From Streptomyces sp. NBC_01275 (GTDB lineage: Bacteria > Actinomycetota > Actinomycetes > Streptomycetales > Streptomycetaceae), in assembly GCF_026340655.1 (NCBI RefSeq), contig NZ_JAPEOZ010000001.1:2976001-3040000 (forward strand): a stretch of 64,000 nt of DNA, in the 5' to 3' direction. How positions within the stretch are numbered: the stretch's first letter is position 1; each line of letters starts with the position of its first letter. Both the position numbers and the translations under genes were made by a program. Positions 49,901-57,242 of this stretch are shown in pieces. A model generated the notes under the pieces. It did no database searches. It was not told the DNA's origin and was given only the letters and a program-made list of their open reading frames with translations.

Positions 49901-51781
49901 GAGGGTCCCGACAGCGAGCAGCGCGGTCAGCCCGGATACGGCCAGACCCGCCCCGGACAGGACGGTGGGCAGCAGCGCGCCGCCGGCCCGGGTCGCAGCC
50001 AGGTTGGTGCGGAACGCGGTGACCTGCAGGCTCAGCTTCGTGAACGCGGCCCTCGCGATCAGCGTGGCGGCTACGAGGACCCCCAGCCCTGCCGCCAGGG
50101 ACTTCACCGGCCCGGGAAGCTCGTTGACCGCCCCGGCGAACACATTCAGGGCTTCGCCGACCGCCTGCAGCGCCGGCAGCATCGCACGGCCCAAGTCGAT
50201 GCCGACCGCGCGGGCCTGGTTGCTGAACAACTGCCACTGTCCGGCAGTGGTGTCCATCTGGACGTCGTAGGCCCGCTGCGTGGCCCCGGCCCGCTCGACT
50301 TCGCTCGCGATGCCCGCGTACGTGTCCGCGTAGTTCTGGCCGTCCGCCGCGGCGAGGGCCAGCGCGGCCCGGGTCGCTCGGATGTCATGCCACAGGTTCG
50401 CCAGGTTCTCCGCCGAACCGCCGGAGGCCTGGTTCAGCTTGTTGACCACCACGTACAGGCCGTCCTGCTCCACGGCGGACGCCGTCGACTCGTAACCCAG
50501 CTCCCGGATCGCTGCCTTCAGCTCCCGGGTCGGCTTCATCAGCCGCGTCATCAGCATGTTCAGCGCCGTCGCAGACTCGGCGGCGGGGATACCGGACAGC
50601 GTGATCGCGGCCAGCGCCGAAGAAAGATCGTCGAACTCCACGCCGGCCGCGGCCGCCATCGGCACCACGTCGCCGAGCTGCTGCGCCAAGTCCTCGTAGC
50701 TGATCACGCCGAGGTTGACGGTCTGGAACATGACGTCCATGACGTCGGTCGCATCCGCTGCCTCGAGGCCGTACGCCTTCAGAACTCCCAGCAGCGCGCG
50801 GGCGCTCGTCTCGGACGTGGTCAGGCCGGCCGCAGCACCTCGGGCCGAGACTTCCAGGATCGTCATCGCCTCGGCGCCGTCGAAGCCCGTACTGACGACC
50901 TGGTAGAGGCCCTCGGCGAGTTGCTCGGCCGTCTGCGGCAGCTCGGTGGACAGCTCGACGATCTGGTCGGTGAACTGGCCGACCGTGTCACCAGTGATCT
51001 GCCGACTGATCGTCAAGACGTTCGCCATCGCCTTTTCCAGGTCGATGGCGTTTGCCACGCCGACGCCGAGGACGGCGCTGATGATCAGCCCGGTCTGCGC
51101 GAGGGAGACTGCGCGCTGGGTACGGGCGGCTGCGAGCACGGCTTCCGCCCGGGCGGTGCTCTGCGCCGAGGCCGCCGCATTGCGGGCGGCGACGCGCTGG
51201 GCCTCGTCGCGCCCAGCCACAGCGTTGCGGGCACGGACTTCCGAAGTCGCCACAACACCGGCCGCACGGGCGGCTGCCGCCTGTACGGCCGTCGTCCTGG
51301 CCTGAGCCGCCACCTGGTCCTGTGCCGCACGGGTCGCAGCGACCTGAGCCGCGGCCGACGTGCGCGCCGCGGCCGCCGCGCCCTGGCCGGTGGCAGCGGC
51401 GGCTCGCGCAGCCATCGTCTGCGCAAGCGTCAGCGCACGGGCCGCACGCTCCCCCGCCGCGGCCTGAGCGGCGGCAGCAGCCTGCGCGCGGGCAGCCGTC
51501 TGAGCGGCGACCGCCTGCGCACGGGCAGCTACCTGCTGAGCCCAGGCGGCACGCTGGGCAGCCTGCGAGACCTGGGCATGCGAGCGCACCATCTGCGCCG
51601 AAGCCGCCGCCTGCGCACGGGCCAGCTGCCGGGTGGCAGTCTGGACCTGGTTGAGTCGGCCGTCGACACCGGCGAGTTGCCCGTCGAACGCACGGAGCTG
51701 GGTCGCTCCCGTACGCAGGCCACTCGTCAGGTTGCCGAAGTTGGCCATCATGTTGACGTACAGGCTGTAGGCGCCGGTCAC
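46988..51781 (-). CDS. tail tape measure protein
   Basis: This 1,597-residue protein sets tail length. Residues about 20-200 are Ala-rich coiled coil. The TP901-type core follows: NAIDLEKAMANVLTISRQ, TAEQLAEGLYQVVSTGFDGAEAM, TTSETSARALLGVLKAYGL. Two hydrophobic stretches follow (VKSLAAGLGVLVAATLIA, VSGLTALLAVGTLGYAAY). The C-terminal third repeats a GGEAYVPL / GGEAFVPLG motif. GTG 51781 is chosen because AAGGACG lies upstream and the frame continues only into antisense-like sequence. The gene is consistent with a non-contractile tail. Confidence 0.93.
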   Translation of the reverse strand: MTGAYSLYVNMMANFGNLTSGLRTGATQLRAFDGQLAGVDGRLNQVQTATRQLARAQAAASAQMVRSHAQVSQAAQRAAWAQQVAARAQAVAAQTAARAQAAAAAQAAAGERAARALTLAQTMAARAAAATGQGAAAAARTSAAAQVAATRAAQDQVAAQARTTAVQAAAARAAGVVATSEVRARNAVAGRDEAQRVAARNAAASAQSTARAEAVLAAARTQRAVSLAQTGLIISAVLGVGVANAIDLEKAMANVLTISRQITGDTVGQFTDQIVELSTELPQTAEQLAEGLYQVVSTGFDGAEAMTILEVSARGAAAGLTTSETSARALLGVLKAYGLEAADATDVMDVMFQTVNLGVISYEDLAQQLGDVVPMAAAAGVEFDDLSSALAAITLSGIPAAESATALNMLMTRLMKPTRELKAAIRELGYESTASAVEQDGLYVVVNKLNQASGGSAENLANLWHDIRATRAALALAAADGQNYADTYAGIASEVERAGATQRAYDVQMDTTAGQWQLFSNQARAVGIDLGRAMLPALQAVGEALNVFAGAVNELPGPVKSLAAGLGVLVAATLIARAAFTKLSLQVTAFRTNLAATRAGGALLPTVLSGAGLAVSGLTALLAVGTLGYAAYTASKQEAKDATEELVEALKAEGEQEGSGLALRKLVEQITGGDDLDTLKDAGVDINDAIDAITSGGAKLSALKARLDQDSLEYSGKVRSGEEPGGVENITKFSKAKKALDERRKIWNESIKDYQEQLEQERIIGAKIRQQATTNAAWNLDQLIPLDKNGAPQYTEEMKALATAVGDAVDPSRAFKDAQTQAGEAMRKAGKDAADAKVSLRDYMKELRTQAEAQRDFQSNLSELAIQGYGDLTGHFAELGVDSAPMLAELVKNLKAGKTEIADEMQAIVTEDAARSTEAYKQGLDLLPAIAAQYGEKIAREWAKASETNDPAAFARVTSKMAFSQLGEAAKASSADARQELERGMELIAEVARRKGADSAAAFKNALLDGRVEEAMGTLQAIWGADADVKAPNLAGVVGAFRTVGKDAREAWAGMLDLITVVSREKGSQAAASLTSALLSGDMAAVQAQLDAIGVSVQNIPGSKTVTVNVTANQPPPVVVPLVIKRQATSWDRDADGVPDSIQAPKAQADGSVLEFYADGGVRKERHVAQIAPAGSMRIWAEKETGGEAYVPLAESKRPRSKAIVGEVVRRFGGQVEWYAGGGLTDWSYNTPELFSLSGIAGDSKDKKDRFSSSKFVTNLHKSVTVARRWRSDLDTVARRAGQDVADALAEMGEDGVDLTRKMATGSSQYVKAMTKDLEALAATAKASLSSYTSQLKAAVKDQQAFEKNIAKLAAMGYTDLAGMLAEQGDQDAEDLAAQAVKSPKKAKNANTAAKSSGATLPDEDLADLVKIIGAIKSSKTGIHAVAEATELDEDHIIDVASAGRARIKGALGKKADTFLSDLAKANKHLAYGYGGVLTPGIYATSNGVVKFAEPETGGEAFVPLGADRRAAATAVLGDVARRFGYQLTPNGVTGPVSLVDARPASSVQVIVVREQPAALVGSMPVTVNGTADANTADRVGTEIMRRLRNAQRGGRI

Positions 51782-51783
51782 GG

Positions 51784-52092
51784 CTACTCGTCCTTCCGGG
51801 GCCGAAGCCCGATCTTCACCCCGCGCCCCTCCGGACCCTCCGGCACCAAGTCCCGCTCCATCTCGATCAGCTCGCACCCCGGACAGCGAGTCGTCTCCGG
51901 GATGTAGGCGAACCGGTCGCCGCCGTGCGTCTCGTCCCACTCGGCCGCCCGGGTGCCGCAGCCGCCGCACACCGCGCGCGTGAACGCCAGCCACGCCAGA
52001 GCCTTCGCCCGGTCCAGGGCCGACCAGCGGCGACCGTCGCCGGCCCCCGTGAACTGGCTGTGCGGGATGCCGTACTGCGCGCACAGCTCCAT
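51784..52092 (-). CDS. tail assembly chaperone, frameshift-extension frame (GpT-like)
   Basis: This frame encodes a 102-residue segment with MELCAQYGIPHSQFTG, a zinc-like Cys set (CGGCGTR ... CPGCE) and a basic C terminus. It is in the -1 frame relative to the upstream gene, and a GGGAAAA slippery site at 52125-52131 joins them, so it is most likely translated as a fusion to the upstream chaperone and not from its own ATG. The fused product would span 52703 to 51784. Confidence 0.75.
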   Translation of the reverse strand: MELCAQYGIPHSQFTGAGDGRRWSALDRAKALAWLAFTRAVCGGCGTRAAEWDETHGGDRFAYIPETTRCPGCELIEMERDLVPEGPEGRGVKIGLRPRKDE

Positions 52093-52118
52093 CTCGGCCC
52101 GGAAGCCCGGATCATCCG

Positions 52119-52131
52119 TCAGCCTTTTCCC
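52119..52131 (-). promoter_or_regulatory. programmed -1 frameshift site GGGAAAA
   Basis: The minus strand reads CTG GGA AAA GGC TGA. A -1 slip on G-GGA-AAA gives AGG CTG ACG GAT, which runs in frame into the MELCAQYG frame (codon phases checked). This is the usual arrangement in lambda-type G/GT tail chaperones. Confidence 0.75.
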
Positions 52132-52703
52132 AGGTCGGCCCGGAGGGTCTGGTTGGGCAGGAGAGCTGCGGTGAACAGCGCCTTGGCGTCCGCGTCGCTC
52201 CAGCTGTCCAGGAGCTCCTGAGCCTCGCCCTCGCCCATGCCGTCCACCGAGCAGCCGGCGATCAAAGCCGCAGGAAAACTCTCGACGTTGTACTCGTGCC
52301 CCATGTCCGCCTGGGCCTCCGTCGGCGGATGCTCACGCAGCAACTGAGCCCACACCGGCCGGGGCAGCGCCCGGAAGGTGAGCCGGATCGTTCCCTCCTC
52401 CAGCGCACCCTGCGCAGCCTCAACCGCCGAGGCCGCAGCGAGCACGATCGGATGCGCCTGGATCCACTGCTCCCGCTGCTCCTCGGCCACACCCTGCTCG
52501 ATCGACTCCGCCGAGGCGGTGGTGCGGGCCTTGGCGAGTCCGAGCGACGCCTCGCTGACGGCGGTCTTCAACCGCGGGTCGTCGACGAACGTCACCGGAC
52601 GCTGGGGCAGCTCCCGGCCCCGCAGCCGGGCCATCTTCGCCGACCAGTGCGGGTCCCTCGCCACAGCCTGCGCGGACGGTTCGTGTGTCGTGCTCGAAGT
52701 CAT
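52119..52703 (-). CDS. tail assembly chaperone (GpG-like)
   Basis: This 194-residue protein is helical and acidic (TAVSEASLGLAKARTTASAESIEQ, LLREHPPTEAQADMGHEYNVESFPAALIAGCS, LLDSWSDADAKALFTAALLPNQTLRADLGKG). It lies between the major tail gene and the tape measure gene, the fixed place of the chaperone G gene. ATG 52703 fits the family start. It carries the frameshift signal near its 3' end. Confidence 0.85.
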   Translation of the reverse strand: MTSSTTHEPSAQAVARDPHWSAKMARLRGRELPQRPVTFVDDPRLKTAVSEASLGLAKARTTASAESIEQGVAEEQREQWIQAHPIVLAAASAVEAAQGALEEGTIRLTFRALPRPVWAQLLREHPPTEAQADMGHEYNVESFPAALIAGCSVDGMGEGEAQELLDSWSDADAKALFTAALLPNQTLRADLGKG

Positions 52704-52720
52704 GTGACAGCCCCGCCCGG

Positions 52721-53212
52721 TCAAGCCGCGGCCGGCACGGCGGCGTCGAGGGTGGGCTCGGCGGTGATGGCGAAGCTGACCTTGAACTTCGCGGGCTCCG
52801 CGCTCGCCGTGAAGGCAGCCGCACGGCTGCCGACCCGCACGGGGAAGACGTCCATCGACTTGCTGCCTGCGATGTCGCCCTTGCGGAGGATGACGACGTA
52901 CCCCTCGACGCCCTTGGACAGAAGCGACTCCAGCGTGTCGTCGACCTTGTCCTCGTAGAACGTCAGCGAGCTGTTGTCCGCCTTGTCCTCGCCGGGGATG
53001 TTCGACGTGAACTCGCTCGCCATGTCCGGGGTGTCGATCGCGGTGTTCTCCAGCGCCCAGCCTTCGATGTCGCTGATGGCCGCCGACAGTTCGGTGGCGT
53101 TGGGGCTGCCCAGCTCCGCCCGGACGGGGACGTTGTCCTGCGCCTTGACGGCCTTGAGGAAGAGGAACTTCGTGACGCCGCGGCGCATGTACCGCTGCTG
53201 CGTGATGGCCAC
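52721..53212 (-). CDS. major tail protein (tail tube)
   Basis: This 163-residue protein matches tail-tube proteins of actinosiphoviruses: RRGVTKFLFLKAVKAQDNVPVRAEL, then ISDIEGWALENTAIDTPDM and SLTFYEDKVDDTLESLLSKGVEGYVVILRKGD. It is strand-rich and repeats with hexameric tube symmetry by family knowledge. GTG 53212 has GAGAG upstream. It is followed by the chaperone genes as in other siphophages. Confidence 0.85.
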   Translation of the reverse strand: MAITQQRYMRRGVTKFLFLKAVKAQDNVPVRAELGSPNATELSAAISDIEGWALENTAIDTPDMASEFTSNIPGEDKADNSSLTFYEDKVDDTLESLLSKGVEGYVVILRKGDIAGSKSMDVFPVRVGSRAAAFTASAEPAKFKVSFAITAEPTLDAAVPAAA

Positions 53213-53358
53213 TGACTCTCGCTCTCCGAGGACAGGCCCCGAGAGCGTGCACCGGAGGCCCATCCCCTACGAATCGCATGATGCGAAAGAGGGATTCGGC
53301 CCGTACCGATGTGGCCGGGCGTCCGCGACAGGGCCTCCGCGGTGAGGTAGCCGATACG

Positions 53359-53796
53359 TCAGGACCCGAGAGTGGTCACAGTGAGCACGTACCGCTGCAC
53401 GTAACTGTATACGCCACCGCTGACCGTGACGCCTTCCTCCTTGTCCAACTCCCTGCCGATCACCGCGCATCCGGCGACGACGACGGCGTTGACGAAGTCG
53501 CCCTTGGCCGAGCGGCCGAGAATCGCGGCGCGGACCTTGTCGGCCATCCACTCCGCCTGCTCCGCCGTGGAGGCAACACACGTGACCTGGAACAGCACCC
53601 GTGCGTCCGCGTCGGCGTCACCGAAAGCCGGACCAGAGGTGGTGATACCCAACGGGTACAGCACGCTGTAGGGGATCGTGGCACCGGTGGGCGTACTTGA
53701 TGACGTCGGGGCGGTCCCATAACCGCAGGAGCGAGTTGTCGCACTAGCCAGCATCGTCTGAACCGCGAGCGAGACCAGCCGACCGGAGACGGGCAT
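53359..53796 (-). CDS. tail terminator protein
   Basis: This 145-residue protein has ARVLFQVTCVASTAEQAEWMADKVRAAIL and SGGVYSYVQRYVLTVTTL, the alpha/beta pattern of tail terminator (tail completion) proteins. Its place between the HK97 gp10-like gene and the major tail gene supports this. It would close the tail tube before head joining. Confidence 0.78.
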   Translation of the reverse strand: MPVSGRLVSLAVQTMLASATTRSCGYGTAPTSSSTPTGATIPYSVLYPLGITTSGPAFGDADADARVLFQVTCVASTAEQAEWMADKVRAAILGRSAKGDFVNAVVVAGCAVIGRELDKEEGVTVSGGVYSYVQRYVLTVTTLGS

Positions 53797-53867
53797 CTAC
53801 TCCCCTTCGTTGGTGGTCTGTCCGCCTGCGACGCCAACCTGCAGGTCAGCTTTGGCGTCGCTGCCCT

Positions 53868-54305
53868 TCACGGATCGCCGCCGATGGTGTCGCCGAGCGC
53901 GACGATGAACAGCGGTCGGATCTCCTCCACAGCTGGCCCCACATGCGGGTACGGGGGTTGGTTGTAGACGCGTCCCAAGGTGTCAGCGCCGACGAAGCCG
54001 TACTCCAGGCGTCGCGACTGGGGTTTGTTCGTGCCGACGACCGCTGTGACGGAATACCCGTCGGTGGACACCTCGTGCGTCCACGAGCGCCGGTAGTCGC
54101 CTGTGGGCGCGTTGGGGCCCGGTCGGCCGCTGGCCTTGGCCTTGATCCGGGTCTCCAGCAGCATCGCGTAGTGCTGGACCATGGCTGTTACCTCGGGCAG
54201 AGTGCGTGCCGCCCTGGCCTCGAGTTGCGCGGCGATCTGGAACGCGTTGGAGTAGGCGCCCGAGAGCGGGTGAGCGTTGGGGTGCGGATTCAGCGAGGAC
54301 GCCAA
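53868..54305 (-). CDS. HK97 gp10-like head-tail connector
   Basis: This 145-residue protein has ARTLPEVTAMVQHYAMLLETRIKAKASGRPGPNAPTGDYRRSW and RRLEYGFVGADTLGRVYNQPPYPHVGPAV, both typical of the HK97 gp10 family of neck/tail proteins. It sits between the head-tail connector genes and the tail terminator, as expected. Confidence 0.8.
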   Translation of the reverse strand: MASSLNPHPNAHPLSGAYSNAFQIAAQLEARAARTLPEVTAMVQHYAMLLETRIKAKASGRPGPNAPTGDYRRSWTHEVSTDGYSVTAVVGTNKPQSRRLEYGFVGADTLGRVYNQPPYPHVGPAVEEIRPLFIVALGDTIGGDP

Positions 54306-54309
54306 TGGC

Positions 54310-54687
54310 TCACTCCCCGCCTTCCGGTTCCGGCTCGCCCCACTGGCCGAGGGCCCATTCCCGCAGCACAGCTAGCATGGCGCGGGTCAGCTCGTGGGGG
54401 CGGCCGTCCATGAAGTCGTGGCGGTCGAGCGCAGCCTTCTCCAGTTCGGCGGGACTGATCGCGGACAGGAAGGCGGCCGCTGCCGGTCCAGGGTCCGGCG
54501 GGTCGCCGATGACGAGGTGCGCGAGGCCCTCGAACACCCCGGCCGCAGTGGATCTCGGGGAGAGTTCGATCACCATCTGCGGTACGTCGCCCGCTCGGTG
54601 GGCCAGCGAGTACGCAGCGAGGTCCCGGGAGATGTCGTGACCGCCGATCTCCACGACGGCGGTATGTCCCTGCCCAGTGACGCGCAC
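54310..54687 (-). CDS. phage head-tail region protein, function unknown
   Basis: GTG 54687 has GGAGG 11 bases upstream; the frame could begin at ATG 54741, which would add 18 residues. The protein (VRVTGQGHTAVVEIGGHDISRDLAAYSLAHRAGD..., HDFMDGRPHELTRAMLAVLREWALGQWG) has a strand-rich first half and a helical end. No family is recognised. A promoter-like box (AGATAGGTGCCAACA) lies at about 54730. Confidence 0.6.
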   Translation of the reverse strand: MRVTGQGHTAVVEIGGHDISRDLAAYSLAHRAGDVPQMVIELSPRSTAAGVFEGLAHLVIGDPPDPGPAAAAFLSAISPAELEKAALDRHDFMDGRPHELTRAMLAVLREWALGQWGEPEPEGGE

Positions 54688-54788
54688 CGAGAGGGGCTCA
54701 CCTCCAGGAGAGATAGGTTTCGAATCCTGATGTGTTGGCACCTATCTGATCTTACGGGTATCCCTTGCCAATCCCGCTCGCCAGCCGC

Positions 54789-55211
54789 CTACGGAGGGGT
54801 GATCTCGTCGAGGCGGGTCACCCGAACGATCTCGACCGTGGACGCCTCCGACGGATCGAGGACCTGCCACACCCGATTCGCTGTCGCCGCGTGCCCGCCC
54901 GCTGCGGTCACAACCTCCACACGGTCGTACCGCACCGGAACCGGTGCCGAAATCGGCGTGAGGAGCCGGTACCAGCTGACCGTGTCGTCCAGCCACTCCC
55001 GCCCGAGCACATGCTGCGCGGTCACCTGACCATGGCCGGACAGGACAGCCCCCGGTCCCTCGTAGACCACTTCCGCTGGCACCGGCCCCAGGAGACCGGT
55101 CGAGAGGTCGAGTTGGGGCGTTCCCGTTGGGCGAGTGATACGCACTGTGTCCACCAGCAGCGTCGACTCCAGCTTCTCCCGTTCCGCCTCGGTATCGATC
55201 GGCGTGCTCAC
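54789..55211 (-). CDS. DUF6093 family phage protein (second copy)
   Basis: This 140-residue protein has LLVDTVRITRPTGTPQLDLSTGLLGPVPAEVVYEGPGAVLSGHGQ and ANRVWQVLDPSEAS, matching the DUF6093 pattern found in actinophage head-tail regions. It is a clear paralogue of its upstream neighbour (both have LTDTVRI/LVDTVRI, YEG and SRTWRVLD/NRVWQVLD). The GTG start overlaps the upstream stop. Confidence 0.78.
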   Translation of the reverse strand: MSTPIDTEAEREKLESTLLVDTVRITRPTGTPQLDLSTGLLGPVPAEVVYEGPGAVLSGHGQVTAQHVLGREWLDDTVSWYRLLTPISAPVPVRYDRVEVVTAAGGHAATANRVWQVLDPSEASTVEIVRVTRLDEITPP

Positions 55212-55651
55212 GAGGTGCTGGCCGAAGTGCTGGACTGGGTGTTCTGGTCCAGGAACGTCGTGCGGACCACGGCCAGGGTGGAGGTCTGCCCGACGTCGAG
55301 GACGCGCCACGTACGGCTGACAGCCGCGGGATCGGCAGCGTTGACGACGCTCACCGTGTCCTCACGCGAAGCGACCGGGGCATCCAGGGGCGTGATCAGC
55401 TTGTACTTCGACGTGGAGTCGTCGACGTACGCCTGACCTTCCAGGTGCAGCACGATCCCCGGATCACCGTTCGGGAAGATCCCGCCGTGCCCTTCGTAGA
55501 TGATGACGGGCGGGCCGGGCTCGTACTGGCCCGTGTCCGGGTTGAAGACCGGCTCGCCCACCCTACTGATACGGACGGTGTCGGTGAGGATCTTGCGTTC
55601 GATCAGGTCGCTGACAGCCCCCAGGGTCAGCCCTTCAGTGGGTGTGCTCAT
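55208..55651 (-). CDS. DUF6093 family phage protein (first copy)
   Basis: This 147-residue protein has KILTDTVRISRVGEPVFNPDTGQYEPGPPVIIYEGHGGIF and AAVSRTWRVLDVGQTSTLAVVRTTFLDQN, the same family as the gene at 54789. It is the last (rightmost) phage gene. In intact phages the head-tail adaptor and capsid genes would lie further upstream, but here chromosomal genes begin at 55691. ATG 55651 is chosen; an ATG at 55681 is possible. Confidence 0.78.
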   Translation of the reverse strand: MSTPTEGLTLGAVSDLIERKILTDTVRISRVGEPVFNPDTGQYEPGPPVIIYEGHGGIFPNGDPGIVLHLEGQAYVDDSTSKYKLITPLDAPVASREDTVSVVNAADPAAVSRTWRVLDVGQTSTLAVVRTTFLDQNTQSSTSASTS

Positions 55652-55690
55652 GCCACTCACCCTATTGGCCATCGCCGACAACTCTGGCTG

Positions 55691-56146
55691 TCAGGTTGCG
55701 CTTTGCCCTGGAGGCGTGACGAAGACGCTGCTGTGGCCGAGCAGCTGAGACTCGACTTCAGCCAACAGATGTGACACGGGGCAGCCGTATGCCAAGCAGA
55801 CCTTAACGAGAACGGTCACCGTTGGCTCGGTCACGGCTCGCTCGATCCGTGAGAGCGTCGACCGACTGACACCCGTTCGTAGTTCAAGGTCGTACACCGA
55901 CCAGCCGCGCTCTTCCCGGAGGCTGAACAGGGAGCGCGCCAGGTCGGTTTTGAAACGAATGGCGTATGTCTCCCCTCTGTCGTCGGCGTCCTCTGTACCT
56001 TGCTCCGTCGCCGGTTCGGGGCTGCTGTTACGAGTCGACGATGAGGGGCTGTCGGCCTTCGAGCCGACCGGACCAGTACCGCTCGTTGCTGCCGCGTGCG
56101 GCTCGGACGGCGATGCCGAGTCGTTGGGCGATGTTGCTGCGGTCAC
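55691..56146 (-). CDS. XRE-family HTH regulator
   Basis: This 151-residue protein has a disordered Ser/Pro-rich N-terminal third and a clear XRE helix-turn-helix at about 66-125 (DLARSLFSLREERGWSVYDLELRTGVSRSTLSRIERAVTEPTVTVLVKVCLAYG). The GTG start at 56146 would overlap the radical SAM gene by 119 bases; no later in-frame start exists after that gene's stop, so either the overlap is real or a non-standard start is used. It is the last gene of the murA/radical SAM unit. Confidence 0.7.
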   Translation of the reverse strand: MTAATSPNDSASPSEPHAAATSGTGPVGSKADSPSSSTRNSSPEPATEQGTEDADDRGETYAIRFKTDLARSLFSLREERGWSVYDLELRTGVSRSTLSRIERAVTEPTVTVLVKVCLAYGCPVSHLLAEVESQLLGHSSVFVTPPGQSAT

Positions 56147-57179
56147 GGAGGCTGAGGGCTCCCTGAATGGTGAGGGTGCGTGTCGTCGCGTCCCAGTCGA
56201 GGGCGGGGACCGTGGGCACGCCGAGCCACACGAGCTGGTCTCGGATGGCGTCCGCGGTGACCGGGGGCGGGGATGCGGTGGCGCATCGTTCGCGCTGACT
56301 GGCCGGGCAGTGGTTGGCGGTGCAGGTGGGCGTGGCGTGGACGTGGTGGTTGTCCGGGCGTTGCAGAACGTGAGCGAGGGCGCAGGAGTTCGTCTGGTAG
56401 ATGGGGTGGCCGGGGTAACGGGCGGGGAGAGCGTCCAGGAGGTCCCAGGTCTCGCGCGGCCACACGGCGTCGGCCGATTCGAGGGGCAGGGTTTTGTCGC
56501 CCAGCGCGGGCCACAGGTCAGCCATCTGTTGCCGGGATCCGCGTTTGACCTTGAGTCCGACGGCTACGGAGCAGGTGGAGTAGCGGGCGGCCCAGTCCAG
56601 GACGTAGGTGATCGTCTCGGGGGCGGCGTTCGCGTGGATGAGGGGACGCCAGTAGTGGATGACCGGGATGCCGTGTTCGCGCAGGCGCGGGAAGTTGTCG
56701 CGGAGGGCATCGTGGTCGATGCCGCGTTCGATGTCGGGGCCGAGGCCGGAGTAGCTGAGGTAGACGATCACGGGGATGCTGGCGGCCGTGGCCGTGAGGA
56801 TTGCGTCGATGACGTCTTGGGTGACCTTGCACTTCGTGATCAGGCACACCGGGTTGTGTACGCCCTTGGTGGCCAGTTCACCGAGGAAATCGACAAGGTG
56901 GGCGCGGTTGCGGGGGGTTGCGAGGGCGTCGGTGCAGGTGTAGAGGGCGAGGACGGCTTGCGGGTAGTAGTAGGGGCTGGACAGGAGCAAGTCGATGGTT
57001 CGCTGGGGGGTGGCCAGTTGGGCCGGTTTGACGCGAGTCTGGCCGCGGTCGAGCAGGTAGCAGTAGTCGCAGACCTTGGGGCATCCCTGATCCGGGTTGA
57101 TCGCGAGCCAGGTGTCGTGCTGGTCGATGACCGGCTCCCATACCCGCTGTGGAGGCAGGAGGGGTAAGGCAGTTCGCAC
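56028..57179 (-). CDS. radical SAM protein with C-terminal Cys cluster
   Basis: This 383-residue enzyme has the radical SAM motif CPKVCDYC (CxxxCxxC) at about residues 33-40, which binds the 4Fe-4S cluster that makes the 5'-deoxyadenosyl radical. The TIM-barrel part follows (LITKCKVTQDVIDAI, IPVIVYLSYSG). A C-terminal set of Cys (SCALAHVLQRPD..., TPTCTANHCPASQRERC) suggests an auxiliary iron-sulfur cluster. The substrate is unknown. It follows the MurA-like gene by 63 bases. GTG 57179 has AAAGGA 8 bases upstream. Confidence 0.85.
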   Translation of the reverse strand: MRTALPLLPPQRVWEPVIDQHDTWLAINPDQGCPKVCDYCYLLDRGQTRVKPAQLATPQRTIDLLLSSPYYYPQAVLALYTCTDALATPRNRAHLVDFLGELATKGVHNPVCLITKCKVTQDVIDAILTATAASIPVIVYLSYSGLGPDIERGIDHDALRDNFPRLREHGIPVIHYWRPLIHANAAPETITYVLDWAARYSTCSVAVGLKVKRGSRQQMADLWPALGDKTLPLESADAVWPRETWDLLDALPARYPGHPIYQTNSCALAHVLQRPDNHHVHATPTCTANHCPASQRERCATASPPPVTADAIRDQLVWLGVPTVPALDWDATTRTLTIQGALSLRDRSNIAQRLGIAVRAARGSNERYWSGRLEGRQPLIVDS

Positions 57180-57202
57180 GAGTGGGTCCTTTCCGGCCGG
57201 TG

Positions 57203-57234
57203 GTGCCGCCCGTCCGGCCGTGGGCGGGCGGCAC
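57203..57234 (-). terminator. hairpin between murA-like and radical SAM genes
   Basis: GTGCCGCCCG pairs with CGGGCGGCAC (10 bp) across 12 bases, just after the murA-like stop. It may reduce read-through into the radical SAM gene. Confidence 0.45.
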
Positions 57235-57242
57235 CGGCTTTG

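Noticed and set aside
47375..51907. 1,510-codon plus-strand frame through the tape measure gene
   Set aside because: Antisense to the tape measure gene, whose minus-strand frame has TP901 motifs and overlapping start/stop links to neighbours. The plus-strand product is Arg/Gly/Leu-rich noise.
17285..55651. Prophage remnant as a tailocin (phage-tail-like bacteriocin)
   Set aside because: Tail and lysis genes fit, but replication, recombination and methylation genes are kept and no typical tailocin regulation is seen, so a deleted prophage is the simpler reading.
17285..55651. Contractile tail (sheath, baseplate wedge) genes
   Set aside because: No sheath, spike or wedge genes are seen; Dit, tube and tape measure are of the siphovirus type.
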